A stretch of DNA of 64,000 nt from Pseudomonadota bacterium (GTDB lineage Bacteria; Chloroflexota; UBA6077; JAJPGT01). The notes under the pieces are model-generated. The model was given only the letters and a program-made list of their open reading frames with translations, searched no databases and was not told the DNA's origin. Location of the stretch: the NCBI GenBank assembly GCA_021325655.1, contig JAJPGT010000100.1, positions 1 through 64,000 on the forward strand, given 5' to 3'. Below are positions 42,852 through 50,243 of this stretch, one piece after another (the first letter of the stretch is position 1; the number at the start of each line of letters is the position of its first letter). The position numbers and the translations under genes were made by a program.

Positions 42852-43895
42852 ATGGCCACAAGTCGCTCCCCCCAGGACTCCCGCCCACTGGTTGGGCTCA
42901 CCATCGGCGACCCGGCCGGGATCGGCCCCGAGGTCGTCGTTGGCGCGTTGAACAACCCAGAGGTCCACGCCGCCGCGCGCGTGGTGGTGATCGGCGACGC
43001 CGACATCGTCCGCCGCGCCCAGGCAGTGCTCGGCCAGAGCCTGCCCGTGCAAGCGATCGCCCACCCGGACGAAGCCGACTTCGCTTCCAGCGTGATCAAC
43101 GTCCTCGACGTCAAGACCCCGGGCTCGGATCAGATCGCCTGGGGCCGGGTGCAGCCAGCCGCAGGACGGGCCGGGTTCGAATACGTCAAGCGCGGCATCG
43201 AGCTCTGCCTGAGCGGGGCGCTCGACGCCCTCGCCACCGCGCCGGTGAACAAGGAGGCGCTGCGGCTAGGTGGGGTGCCCTACCTCGACCACACCGCGAT
43301 GCTGAAAGCGCTGACCAACAGCCCCGATCTGCTCACCATGTTCACCATCCGCGGCCGGAACCTGCGGATCTTCTTTATGGCCCGCCACATGTCGCTGCGC
43401 GAATCGTGTGACGAGGTGACTCGGCAGAACGTGTTCGACTGTGTTCGCAAAGCACACGCGGCGATGCTGCGCTTCGAGGTGCCACGGCCCCGCCTGGCGG
43501 TCGCCGCGCTCAACCCTCACGCCGGCGAGCACGGCATGTTCGGCACCGAGGAGCAGACGGAGATCATTCCGGCCGTCGAGCAGGCGCGAGCCGAGGGCAT
43601 CGACGCACATGGGCCGATCCCCGCCGACGCGGTGTTCCACCAGATGCTCCAGGGCCGCTACGACGCGGTGATCTCGCTCTACCACGACCAGGGGCACGTG
43701 GCCGCCAAGACGCTCGACTTCGAGCGCACCGTCAGCGTGACCACCGGGATGCCGATCCTGCGGACCTCGGTGGACCACGGCACTGCCTTCGACATCGCCG
43801 GCAAGGGTATCGCGAGCTCGGTGAGCATCGAAGAGGCGGTGCTGGTCGCCGCCGAGCTGGCCCCGTACATCAAGCGCAACCCGCTGCCGCAGTAA
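42852..43895 (+). CDS. pdxA: PdxA family 4-phosphohydroxy-threonine dehydrogenase
   Basis: The protein has 347 residues. The fold binds NAD and a divalent metal through histidines in Leu-Asp-His-Thr, Asn-Pro-His-Ala-Gly-Glu and Asp-His-Gly-Thr-Ala-Phe-Asp-Ile-Ala-Gly-Lys-Gly, all present. Gly-Asp-Pro-Ala-Gly-Ile-Gly-Pro-Glu opens the protein. It could act in DXP-dependent vitamin B6 synthesis, but no pdxJ is near, and PdxA2 relatives oxidise four-carbon acid phosphates instead, so the substrate is open. The frame before ATG 42852 reads into the promoter region. Confidence 0.88.
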   Translation: MATSRSPQDSRPLVGLTIGDPAGIGPEVVVGALNNPEVHAAARVVVIGDADIVRRAQAVLGQSLPVQAIAHPDEADFASSVINVLDVKTPGSDQIAWGRVQPAAGRAGFEYVKRGIELCLSGALDALATAPVNKEALRLGGVPYLDHTAMLKALTNSPDLLTMFTIRGRNLRIFFMARHMSLRESCDEVTRQNVFDCVRKAHAAMLRFEVPRPRLAVAALNPHAGEHGMFGTEEQTEIIPAVEQARAEGIDAHGPIPADAVFHQMLQGRYDAVISLYHDQGHVAAKTLDFERTVSVTTGMPILRTSVDHGTAFDIAGKGIASSVSIEEAVLVAAELAPYIKRNPLPQ

Positions 43896-43971
43896 GCGGC
43901 ATCCCGCCGCGGCACGGTCCTCGGTGGGGCATGCGCCCGCTCCCCCGGCCGCGGCCCGCGCGCTCGCCACA

Positions 43972-44001
43972 TTGTTTCAGGCCCTCCGTATCGCCTATAC
44001 T
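43972..44001 (+). promoter_or_regulatory. promoter of the DEAD-box helicase gene
   Basis: TTGTTT (43972-43977) and TATACT (43996-44001) with an 18-base spacer. About 100 bases of leader follow. Confidence 0.6.
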
Positions 44002-44052
44002 TCTGTTGACTGATGGCGTTAAGCACATCCTTAGAAGAACCGGGCACGGGCG

Positions 44053-44090
44053 GGGACGCGGCCAGACGGGCTACGCGTCCCTTTTCTTTT
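44053..44090 (+). promoter_or_regulatory. intrinsic terminator/attenuator in the helicase leader
   Basis: An 8-bp stem (44053-44060 with 44074-44081) is followed at once by TTTTCTTTT (44082-44090). It lies after the promoter and only 6 bases before AGGGAGG, so read-through is needed to express the helicase. Confidence 0.75.
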
Positions 44091-44107
44091 GTGTCCAGGG
44101 AGGCACT

Positions 44108-45253
44108 ATTCTGGCAACACACGCGTTTGCCCCTGAGAGGGGCTTTGCCGCGTTCGAGCTGCACCCGGACCTGCTCCGGGCGCTCGACGCAATGGGCTAC
44201 ACCCAGCCCACGGAGATTCAAGCCCAGGTAATCGGCCCGCTGCTGTCCGGCCGCGACGTGATGGGCCAGGCCCAGACGGGCACCGGCAAGACCGCAGCCT
44301 TCGGCATCCCGATCGTCGAGCTGGCCGACCCGGAGCGACGCGAGACGCAGGCACTGGTGCTCGCACCTACCCGCGAGCTCGCGGTGCAGATCAGCGAGGA
44401 GCTGGGCCGGCTGGCGCAGTTTCGCGGGCTCAGCATCATCACGCTGTACGGTGGCGCCCGGATGGGCCCGCAGCTTGAGGCGCTCAAGGCCGGCGTCCAG
44501 GTCGTCGTCGGTACGCCCGGCCGGGTGCTGGACCACCTGCGGCGGGGGACGCTGGACCTGCGGCACCTGTCGATGCTGATCCTGGATGAGGCCGACCGCA
44601 TGCTCGACATGGGCTTCATGCCCGACGTCGAGCGGATCATCCGCCAGACCCCGCGCACGCGGCAGACGGCGCTGTTCTCGGCGACCATGCCGCTGGTGAT
44701 GCGCATCCTGGCGCGCCGCCATATGCGCGAACCGGTCTGGATCCGGGTGCGGCCCGAGGAGCCAACGGTCGCCGAGGTCGAGCAGCGCTATTACGAGGTC
44801 GCCGAGCGCGACAAGGGCGAGGCGCTGCTGGAGATCCTGCAGGAGCAGCGGCCGGAGCGGGCGATCATCTTCCGCCGGACCAAGGCCGGCGTGGACCGGC
44901 TGGTCCACTTCCTCCACCGCCGGGGGGTGGAGGTGGAGGCGCTGCACGGCGACATGCCGCAGCGGAGCCGCGAGCAGGTGCTGAGCCGATTCCGCAGCGG
45001 GGCGCTGTCCCTGATCGTCGCCACCGACGTCGCGGCGCGCGGGCTGGACATCCCGGAGGTGACGCACGTCATCAACCTGGACGTCCCCGAGTCCGCGGAG
45101 GCGTATATCCACCGCATCGGCCGCACCGGCCGCCTGGGTCGCGCTGGGACCGCGATCACGTTCATCTCTGAATGGGATCAGGCCGCGCTGGAAGCGATCA
45201 AGAAGGTCGCCAACGGCGCACTGCGCCAGGGTCGGCTGCGGCTGTACTCGTAG
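44108..45253 (+). CDS. DEAD-box RNA helicase with non-canonical start
   Basis: The protein has about 381 residues: Q motif Gly-Tyr-Thr-Gln-Pro-Thr-Glu-Ile-Gln, motif I Ala-Gln-Thr-Gly-Thr-Gly-Lys-Thr, Pro-Thr-Arg-Glu-Leu-Ala, Asp-Glu-Ala-Asp, Ser-Ala-Thr, and Arg-Ile-Gly-Arg-Thr-Gly-Arg are all present; no C-terminal extension. It remodels RNA, for example in ribosome assembly or cold adaptation. No in-frame ATG, GTG or TTG lies between the terminator and the Q motif. AGGGAGG (44097-44103) is 4 bases before ATT 44108 and 7 before CTG 44111, so one of these is probably the start. An in-frame TTG near 44004 is an alternative but would translate through the terminator stem. Confidence 0.88.
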   Translation: MLATHAFAPERGFAAFELHPDLLRALDAMGYTQPTEIQAQVIGPLLSGRDVMGQAQTGTGKTAAFGIPIVELADPERRETQALVLAPTRELAVQISEELGRLAQFRGLSIITLYGGARMGPQLEALKAGVQVVVGTPGRVLDHLRRGTLDLRHLSMLILDEADRMLDMGFMPDVERIIRQTPRTRQTALFSATMPLVMRILARRHMREPVWIRVRPEEPTVAEVEQRYYEVAERDKGEALLEILQEQRPERAIIFRRTKAGVDRLVHFLHRRGVEVEALHGDMPQRSREQVLSRFRSGALSLIVATDVAARGLDIPEVTHVINLDVPESAEAYIHRIGRTGRLGRAGTAITFISEWDQAALEAIKKVANGALRQGRLRLYS

Positions 45254-45261
45254 CGATCTGG

Positions 45262-45300
45262 CCGGGGCCGGGCGCGCTGCCCGCGCGAGGCTGGCCCCGG
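45262..45300 (+). terminator. GC hairpin downstream of the helicase gene
   Basis: CCGGGGCC (45262-45269) pairs with GGCCCCGG (45293-45300), with a GC-rich interior. No T-run. The rest of 45301-45388 shows nothing. Confidence 0.45.
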
Positions 45301-45388
45301 ACCAGGCTCACCTTCCTCTCCGCCACTTCCCGGGCTGGCGCTCAGCCCAGACCCTCGGGCGTAGTCGGAGCCAGGCAGAGCGCGGACG

Positions 45389-45997
45389 CTACCAGCCGCG
45401 GGCGATCCACTCGTCCAGGTACGGCGCCTCCGCTCCAATCGTGGTGTCCGCCCCGTGGCCGGGATAGACCCGAGTGTCCGAGGGCAGGGTAAACAGCCGC
45501 TCGCGGATACTGCGAATGATGGTCGGGAAATCGCCCGTCGGGGTCTTCGTGTTGCCCGGCCCGCCCGGGAACAGGGTATCGCCGGTGAACAGGTGCTTGC
45601 CCACCAGGAAGCAGGTGCTGCCGGGCGTGTGGCCCGGGGTGTGGATCGCCCGCAGCACGTGTGGACCGAAGGGGAACTCGTCGCCGTCGTGGATCAGGAA
45701 GTCCGGCGCGACGAACAGCATCGCCTCATCGCCCTCCCCGATTCCAGCCGGTACCCCGAGCAGCCGCCGTAGCTCGTCCAGGTGCTCGTGGTGGTCGTAG
45801 TGGCCATGCGTGATGAGAATGCCCTTCACGTTCAGTCCCGCCGCCGCGGCGGCGACCCGCTCCGGCTCGTATCCGGCGTCGATTACCCAAGCCTCCCGCG
45901 TGGCCGGGTCCGCGACGAGGTAAATCTCGTTCGGGTAGGATCCCACGTGGAGCTTGGCGATCTGGATCTCGCCATCGTAGTGCAGCATCACGTCCAT
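45389..45997 (-). CDS. metallo-beta-lactamase fold hydrolase (glyoxalase II-like)
   Basis: The protein has 202 residues. The metal site His64-x-His66-x-Asp68-His69, a downstream His in Thr-Pro-Gly-His-Thr-Pro-Gly-Ser, Asp in Gly-Asp-Thr-Leu-Phe and a final His in Pro-Gly-His-Gly are all present, giving a binuclear site. Length and motifs fit thioesterase-like hydrolases such as glyoxalase II; the substrate is not readable. ATG 45997 and ATG 45988 both follow GGAG. Confidence 0.87.
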   Translation of the reverse strand: MDVMLHYDGEIQIAKLHVGSYPNEIYLVADPATREAWVIDAGYEPERVAAAAAGLNVKGILITHGHYDHHEHLDELRRLLGVPAGIGEGDEAMLFVAPDFLIHDGDEFPFGPHVLRAIHTPGHTPGSTCFLVGKHLFTGDTLFPGGPGNTKTPTGDFPTIIRSIRERLFTLPSDTRVYPGHGADTTIGAEAPYLDEWIARGW

Positions 45998-46119
45998 CGC
46001 TCCTTACCATGCCCCGGCCGGCGCACACCGCTCCGGATTCCGGATATGGTCCGCATCCCTGCGCTGGGCTCCGGCAATCGGGTACACTGCCAAGTGACGT
46101 CAGCCTGGGGGTCCGTTGC

Positions 46120-46449
46120 GTGCTGAGTATTACCGACCTGGCCTCGGCCAAGATCAAGGAAGTCCTAGAACAGAATAACCGGCAGGGCGCGGCGCTGCGC
46201 GTGTGGGTGCGCGGGATGAGCTGCTCCGGCCCGGCCTACGGGATGTCGCTTGAGCAGGAGCCGCGGCCCGACGACACGATCGAGGAGCTCGACGGGCTGC
46301 GGGTGTTCATCGATCCGGTGAGCGCACCCTACGTCGAGGGGGCTCAGATCGACTACGTGGACAGCCTGATGGGCCAGGGCTTCCAGATTACCAACCCGAA
46401 CGTGCAGTCGAGCGGCGGCTGCGGGAGCGGCTGCTCCTGCGGACACTAG
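46120..46449 (+). CDS. A-type iron-sulfur carrier (HesB/IscA/ErpA family)
   Basis: The protein has 109 residues from GTG 46120. It is a beta-rich A-type carrier with the first cluster Cys in Ser-Cys-Ser-Gly-Pro-Ala-Tyr-Gly and a Cys-rich end, Gly-Gly-Cys-Gly-Ser-Gly-Cys-Ser-Cys-Gly-His, where IscA has Cys-Gly-Cys-Gly. Such proteins pass Fe-S clusters to apo-enzymes. A NifU/IscU-like scaffold gene lies 600 bases downstream, across a tRNA gene and a small membrane-protein gene. Confidence 0.9.
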   Translation: MLSITDLASAKIKEVLEQNNRQGAALRVWVRGMSCSGPAYGMSLEQEPRPDDTIEELDGLRVFIDPVSAPYVEGAQIDYVDSLMGQGFQITNPNVQSSGGCGSGCSCGH

Positions 46450-46488
46450 CCCGCGGCATCCCTCACCCGTGCCGGGCGATCCGTTTCG

Positions 46489-46560
46489 GGGGGCGTAGCT
46501 CAACGGCAGAGCAGGGGCCTTTTAAGCCCAGGGTTGGGGGTTCGAATCCCCCCGCCCTCA
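46489..46560 (+). tRNA. tRNA-Lys (anticodon TTT)
   Basis: The 72-base cloverleaf has a 7-bp acceptor (46489-46495 with 46553-46559, one G-T pair), D-stem GCTC/GAGC, anticodon loop CTTTTAA with TTT, and a perfect T-arm (46536-46540 with 46548-46552, loop TTCGAAT). Discriminator A at 46560; CCA is not encoded. The first anticodon-stem pair is a G-A mismatch. Confidence 0.95.
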
Positions 46561-46602
46561 CTCCCTTCGCCAGGCGTGCCGCGGGCCAGGATTCCGCGGC
46601 GG

Positions 46603-46608
46603 TATGAT
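46603..46608 (+). promoter_or_regulatory. -10 element (TATGAT) before the small membrane-protein gene
   Basis: TATGAT 43 bases after the tRNA gene and about 100 bases before ATG 46707; no clear -35. Confidence 0.4.
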
Positions 46609-46706
46609 CCTTGCAGCGCGAGGCGGCACGGGCGGTTCCTGGCTACGTCCGTTCTACTCATTATCTCTGGCGACAGGCGCACAGCCCACCGAAGGAGGAC
46701 AACGCG

Positions 46707-46901
46707 ATGTTCATGTTCATTCTCGGGTTGCTGGTCGGCGCGGGCGGCTACTGGGCCTACCGAACGTTCTGGAAGCCCGAGGATCGCTGGGAGGACACCT
46801 GGGCAGCACCGGCTGCGAGCCCCATCGAGCGTCCCTCGCCGTCGGAGGTGCACGGCCGACCAGAGGCGCCCCTGCCCTCACCCGAGACCAAGCAGCCCTA
46901 G
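46707..46901 (+). CDS. small single-pass membrane protein, 64 residues
   Basis: One N-terminal helix (about residues 2-19, Gly-rich face) is followed by an aromatic Tyr-Trp-Ala-Tyr-Arg-Thr-Phe-Trp stretch and a Pro/Glu-rich hydrophilic tail. AAGGAGG lies 7 bases before ATG 46707, which strongly supports translation. Family not recognised. Confidence 0.7.
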   Translation: MFMFILGLLVGAGGYWAYRTFWKPEDRWEDTWAAPAASPIERPSPSEVHGRPEAPLPSPETKQP

Positions 46902-46920
46902 TGGCTCGTGACTGATGTGC

Positions 46921-46951
46921 TGCTGGGTGCGGTGAGCTCGCACACCCAGCA
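46921..46951 (+). terminator. hairpin after the small membrane-protein gene
   Basis: TGCTGGGTG (46921-46929) pairs with CACCCAGCA (46943-46951). First of two hairpins before the IscU-like gene. Confidence 0.45.
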
Positions 46952-46993
46952 ATTCACCGGTGACCAAATCCTAGCCGTTCGTTCCTGAACGCC

Positions 46994-47027
46994 GAAGGGC
47001 CGGCCCAAGCAACCGGGCCGGCCCTTC
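46994..47027 (+). terminator. 13-bp hairpin before the IscU-like gene
   Basis: Arms 46994-47006 and 47015-47027 are perfectly complementary with an 8-base loop. The following sequence is pyrimidine-rich. It ends 21 bases before GTG 47049, so it could also regulate that gene. Confidence 0.6.
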
Positions 47028-47048
47028 GCTGCCTCTTCCCGAGACGCC

Positions 47049-47414
47049 GTGGCGAGCTATTCCGCTACCGCCATCGACCACTTTCAGCATCCACGGAACG
47101 TCGGCGCCCTGGACGATGCCACCGCCATCGGTACCGCGGCGGACGACGACAATCTCGTCATCATCTCCCTGCGGATGAGCGACGGGCGGATCGTCGCCGC
47201 GCGCTTCCGTGCCCTCGCCTGCAATGCCTGCATCGCCTGCGCGAGCATCGCCACCGTGCTCCTGCAGGGACGGCGGCTGGAGCAGGCCCGGGAGCTGACT
47301 GGCGACCGGCTGGTCGAGGCGCTCGATGGCCTGCCGGCCGAAAAGCTCGCCTGCGCCACGCTGGTGGCCACGGCGATTCAGAAGGCGCTCGACGCCGCGG
47401 CGGCGCGGCTGTAG
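47049..47414 (+). CDS. IscU/NifU-N-like Fe-S scaffold, first cysteine missing
   Basis: The protein has 121 residues from GTG 47049. It begins Tyr-Ser-x-x-Ala-Ile-Asp-His-Phe-Gln-His-Pro-Arg-Asn-Val-Gly, the IscU start. The first cluster ligand, in Gly-x-x-Ala-Cys-Gly-Asp, is replaced by Asp32. The second region has three cysteines (58, 61, 64) where IscU has one, and the third Cys (102) is kept while the adjacent His is Ala. Cluster assembly on this protein would need different ligands, so it may be a specialised or accessory scaffold. No cysteine desulfurase is adjacent. Confidence 0.82.
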   Translation: MASYSATAIDHFQHPRNVGALDDATAIGTAADDDNLVIISLRMSDGRIVAARFRALACNACIACASIATVLLQGRRLEQARELTGDRLVEALDGLPAEKLACATLVATAIQKALDAAAARL

Positions 47415-47415
47415 C

Positions 47416-47751
47416 TCAGCGCTCCACCGGGAGCTGCTCGCGCCGCCAGGCGGTCATCCCTCCTTCGAGGTTGTAGACCCGCTGCTTGCCCAGCGCCGCC
47501 GCCATCTCGGCCGCGACCGCGCTGCGTTGGCCGACCTCGCAGACGAAGATGACGTGATCCTGCTGAATTGCCTCCGCCGGGCGGCTGATGATCCGTCCGA
47601 GCGGAATGTGCCGCGCGCTGGGAATGTGGTCCCGGGCGTACTCCCAATCTTCGCGCACGTCCACAAAGGTCGCCTCGCCCCGGTCGGCCATCTCCTTCGC
47701 CTCCCGCGGGCTGAGTCGCGTAAATGCTTCGCCAGGCTGCTGCTCCGCCAT
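47416..47751 (-). CDS. rhodanese-like domain protein
   Basis: The protein has 111 residues in a single rhodanese domain with Val-Asp-Val-Arg-Glu-Asp-Trp-Glu-Tyr and catalytic loop Cys71-Glu-Val-Gly-Gln-Arg-Ser. It could carry persulfide sulfur. The gene converges on the IscU-like gene with stops one base apart, which hints at a sulfur-handling neighbourhood without a shared transcript. GGGAG lies upstream of the ATG. Confidence 0.92.
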   Translation of the reverse strand: MAEQQPGEAFTRLSPREAKEMADRGEATFVDVREDWEYARDHIPSARHIPLGRIISRPAEAIQQDHVIFVCEVGQRSAVAAEMAAALGKQRVYNLEGGMTAWRREQLPVER

Positions 47752-47901
47752 GCTGCTCTCCCGTAGTCGAGAAACCCGATTGACACCCTCGACATCTCCG
47801 GCCCGATCGTAACATGCCGCTTCCCCCGAGCGCGAGGGACTGGTACAACATCGGTGCCTTGGGGACTGGGCCCCGTGCTAGGATGCGGGCGAGAGGGTGT
47901 G

Positions 47902-48240
47902 ATGCTGTTCGTGGATTTCTATGGCCCGGCCGACGTCTATCAGGCGACACGTGCCGCGGTTCAGGAGGAGATTGGGCGAGCGTTCCGCACCGGGCCCGAC
48001 TCGGTCGTCGTGCGGCGCTTCGTCGTCGAAGGGGGGCGTCCGGACGTGGAGCTGTGGGTGGAGCTCAGCTCTGACGAGGAGGTCTACCGCTACGGCCGGC
48101 GCATTGCACGCGAGGTCAGCCGGGTGGTGCGCGATGCCTGCGCGCTCGACGTCTGGGTAATGTTCCGCGTCGTTCCGCTCGCGCACGCGTTTCTGAACGG
48201 CGAACCGCGCGCTCGTGGGGTCGAGGCGGCGTTCGAGTAA
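47902..48240 (+). CDS. uncharacterised protein, 112 residues
   Basis: Family not recognised. The alpha/beta pattern (Leu-Phe-Val-Asp-Phe-Tyr-Gly, Glu-Leu-Trp-Val-Glu-Leu-Ser, Val-Trp-Val-Met-Phe) with a long amphipathic helix resembles small ferredoxin-fold or tautomerase-like proteins, but no catalytic motif is visible. GAGAGGG stands 4 bases before ATG 47902. No membrane segment. Confidence 0.6.
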   Translation: MLFVDFYGPADVYQATRAAVQEEIGRAFRTGPDSVVVRRFVVEGGRPDVELWVELSSDEEVYRYGRRIAREVSRVVRDACALDVWVMFRVVPLAHAFLNGEPRARGVEAAFE

Positions 48241-48255
48241 CCCGGCCGGTTGTGG

Positions 48256-50160
48256 CTAGTGGCTGGCCGGGGTGGGCGTCGGGCTCGGCGGCGTGTCGGG
48301 CAGGTGGAAGTAATACCGTAGCAGCCGCATCCCGATCGGGGCGGCGTCGTGGCTGCCGCTGCCCTTTTCGACGAAGACCGCTACCACCACCTGCGGATGG
48401 TCCGCGGGAGCGAAAGCGGTGAACCAGCCGTGTGTCGGTAGGTTCCCGTTGGCGTCGCGCTCACCCTCGTACTCGCCGGTGCCGGTCTTGGCCGCAACCC
48501 GCAGCTCCGGGATGCGGAGGTCCTTGAGGAGCGTCCCGATGGTGAAGCCGGCCTCCATTCCTTCGGCAATCGTGCGCAGGTGCGCGGGGTTGACATCCAC
48601 CGTACGGATCGCCGTCGGTGGAATGCTCCGCAGCACGTGCCCCTCGGAATCGGTGATGTCCTTGACCAGGTGTGGCCGGAGTAGCGTCCCACCATTGGCG
48701 ATGACCGCGGTGGCGTTGGCCACCTGCAGCGGGGTGGCCTGAACGAAGCCCTGGCCGATGGCCATGTTGTAGGTGTCGCCCTTGAACCAGGGCTGGCCCA
48801 GGTTCCGCTGCTTCCACTGCTCATCCGGCACCAGCCCGTCCTCCTCGACCGGCAGGTCGATGCCCGTGGGCGCGCCGTAGCCGAACTGGCGGGCGTAGTG
48901 GGCGAGCCGCTCGTTGCCGAGGCCGACGAACCCCTCCGGCTCGTAGCCACCGCCCAGGTAGAAGAAGTACACGTTGGACGAGTTGGCGATAGCAGAGATG
49001 AGGTTCAACTTGCCCAACGGCGCCCAGTCAGGGAAGCGACGCTTGAAGGCCGGGTTGTTGTCGTCGGGAACGTAGATCGCCCCCTTGCTCTCGATCACCG
49101 TGTCGCGGGTCGCCACCCCTTCCTGGAGCGCGCCGGCCGCGGTGACGAGCTTGAACGTGGAGCCGGGCGGGTAGAGCCCGGCGGTGGCCCGGGGGAACAG
49201 CGGCTGCCGCTCGTCTTGCAGCAACTGCGTCTTCTCGTCGTCGCGCTCGTCCGCCTCGAAGATGTTGTCGTCGAAGGTGGGCAGGCTGACCATGGCCAGG
49301 ACCTCGCCGTTGGTCGGGTCCAGCATGATCGCGGCGCCGCTCGAGTCCGGCCGCAGGCCCTGCTGCAGGATGTCCGTCGCCGCGCGCTGCAGCTCGGCGT
49401 CGATGGTGAGCACCAGGTTGTGGCCGGGCTCGGGGTTCTCCCGCTGAAGCTCGCCGACCTCGCGCCCACCGGCCTCCACCTCGTAAATGCGGCGGCCGGG
49501 GCGGCCCCGGAGCTCCGACTCGTACTCCTTCTCCAGCCCGCTCGCGCCGATCTCGTCGTGGTCCGAGTAGCCCTGGGCTAGCCGTGCCTGGTACTCCGCC
49601 TGGCCAACCAGGCCTGGCGAGAGCATGCCGGTAAAGCCGATGATGTGCGCCAGGAGCGGCCCCTGGCTATATTCCCGGCGCGAGTCCACGGAAACGACTA
49701 CGCCCGGCAGTTCCAGGTGATGCTCCTCGAGGCGCATCACCACGATCCGGTCCACGTTCCGCTTGACCCGGATCGGGGTGAACAGATCACCTCCATCGCG
49801 CGCCTTGTCAACCGCCTGCTGGATGCTGGCCGGGTCCACCCCTACCAGCTCGCCCAGCCGGGCGAACACGTCCGCTTCCCCGTGGTCGGGCAGGTCGGCG
49901 GGGACGACGGAGACGACGAAGATCGGGGCGTTGGCGCCGACGATGAGCCCGTTGCGGTCGTAGATGATGCCGCGCGGGGGCGGAATGGCCGCCTTGCGGA
50001 TCCGGTTGTTGTCCGCCTTCGCCCGGTACGTGGTGCCTTCGACGATCTGCAGTCGCCAGAGCTGGCCGGTCAGCACCAGGAACGCAACGATCGTCAGGAT
50101 CCGGAAGAGCAGCCCTCCTAGAGGGGAGCGCGGTGGACCTTCCGGCACTTCGGCGAGCAT
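48256..50160 (-). CDS. mrdA: class B penicillin-binding protein 2 (elongation transpeptidase)
   Basis: The protein has 634 residues. PBP2 cross-links peptidoglycan in the elongasome. One N-terminal helix (about 15-35) is followed by the pedestal domain with Arg-Gly-Ile-Ile-Tyr-Asp-Arg-Asn-Gly. The transpeptidase has catalytic Ser334 in Gly-Ser-Thr-Phe-Lys, Ser-Ser-Asn and Lys-Thr-Gly-Thr-Gly. Gly-Ala-Ser-Gly-Leu-Glu near 205 is a PBP2 rather than PBP3 feature. rodA, mreC and mreD are not in the window. Confidence 0.92.
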   Translation of the reverse strand: MLAEVPEGPPRSPLGGLLFRILTIVAFLVLTGQLWRLQIVEGTTYRAKADNNRIRKAAIPPPRGIIYDRNGLIVGANAPIFVVSVVPADLPDHGEADVFARLGELVGVDPASIQQAVDKARDGGDLFTPIRVKRNVDRIVVMRLEEHHLELPGVVVSVDSRREYSQGPLLAHIIGFTGMLSPGLVGQAEYQARLAQGYSDHDEIGASGLEKEYESELRGRPGRRIYEVEAGGREVGELQRENPEPGHNLVLTIDAELQRAATDILQQGLRPDSSGAAIMLDPTNGEVLAMVSLPTFDDNIFEADERDDEKTQLLQDERQPLFPRATAGLYPPGSTFKLVTAAGALQEGVATRDTVIESKGAIYVPDDNNPAFKRRFPDWAPLGKLNLISAIANSSNVYFFYLGGGYEPEGFVGLGNERLAHYARQFGYGAPTGIDLPVEEDGLVPDEQWKQRNLGQPWFKGDTYNMAIGQGFVQATPLQVANATAVIANGGTLLRPHLVKDITDSEGHVLRSIPPTAIRTVDVNPAHLRTIAEGMEAGFTIGTLLKDLRIPELRVAAKTGTGEYEGERDANGNLPTHGWFTAFAPADHPQVVVAVFVEKGSGSHDAAPIGMRLLRYYFHLPDTPPSPTPTPASH

Positions 50161-50243
50161 GGCGGCCTCGTTCCTTCCGCGGTCGGAGCGATTCTACTGG
50201 CGCGCCCTGCTCTTTCGCCAGGGAGCCACCCGCCCGTGCCGGC

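Noticed and set aside
43679..45112. Minus-strand open frame of 477 codons opposite pdxA and the helicase
   Set aside because: It runs antisense to the DEAD-box motifs and has no ribosome site or recognisable domain.
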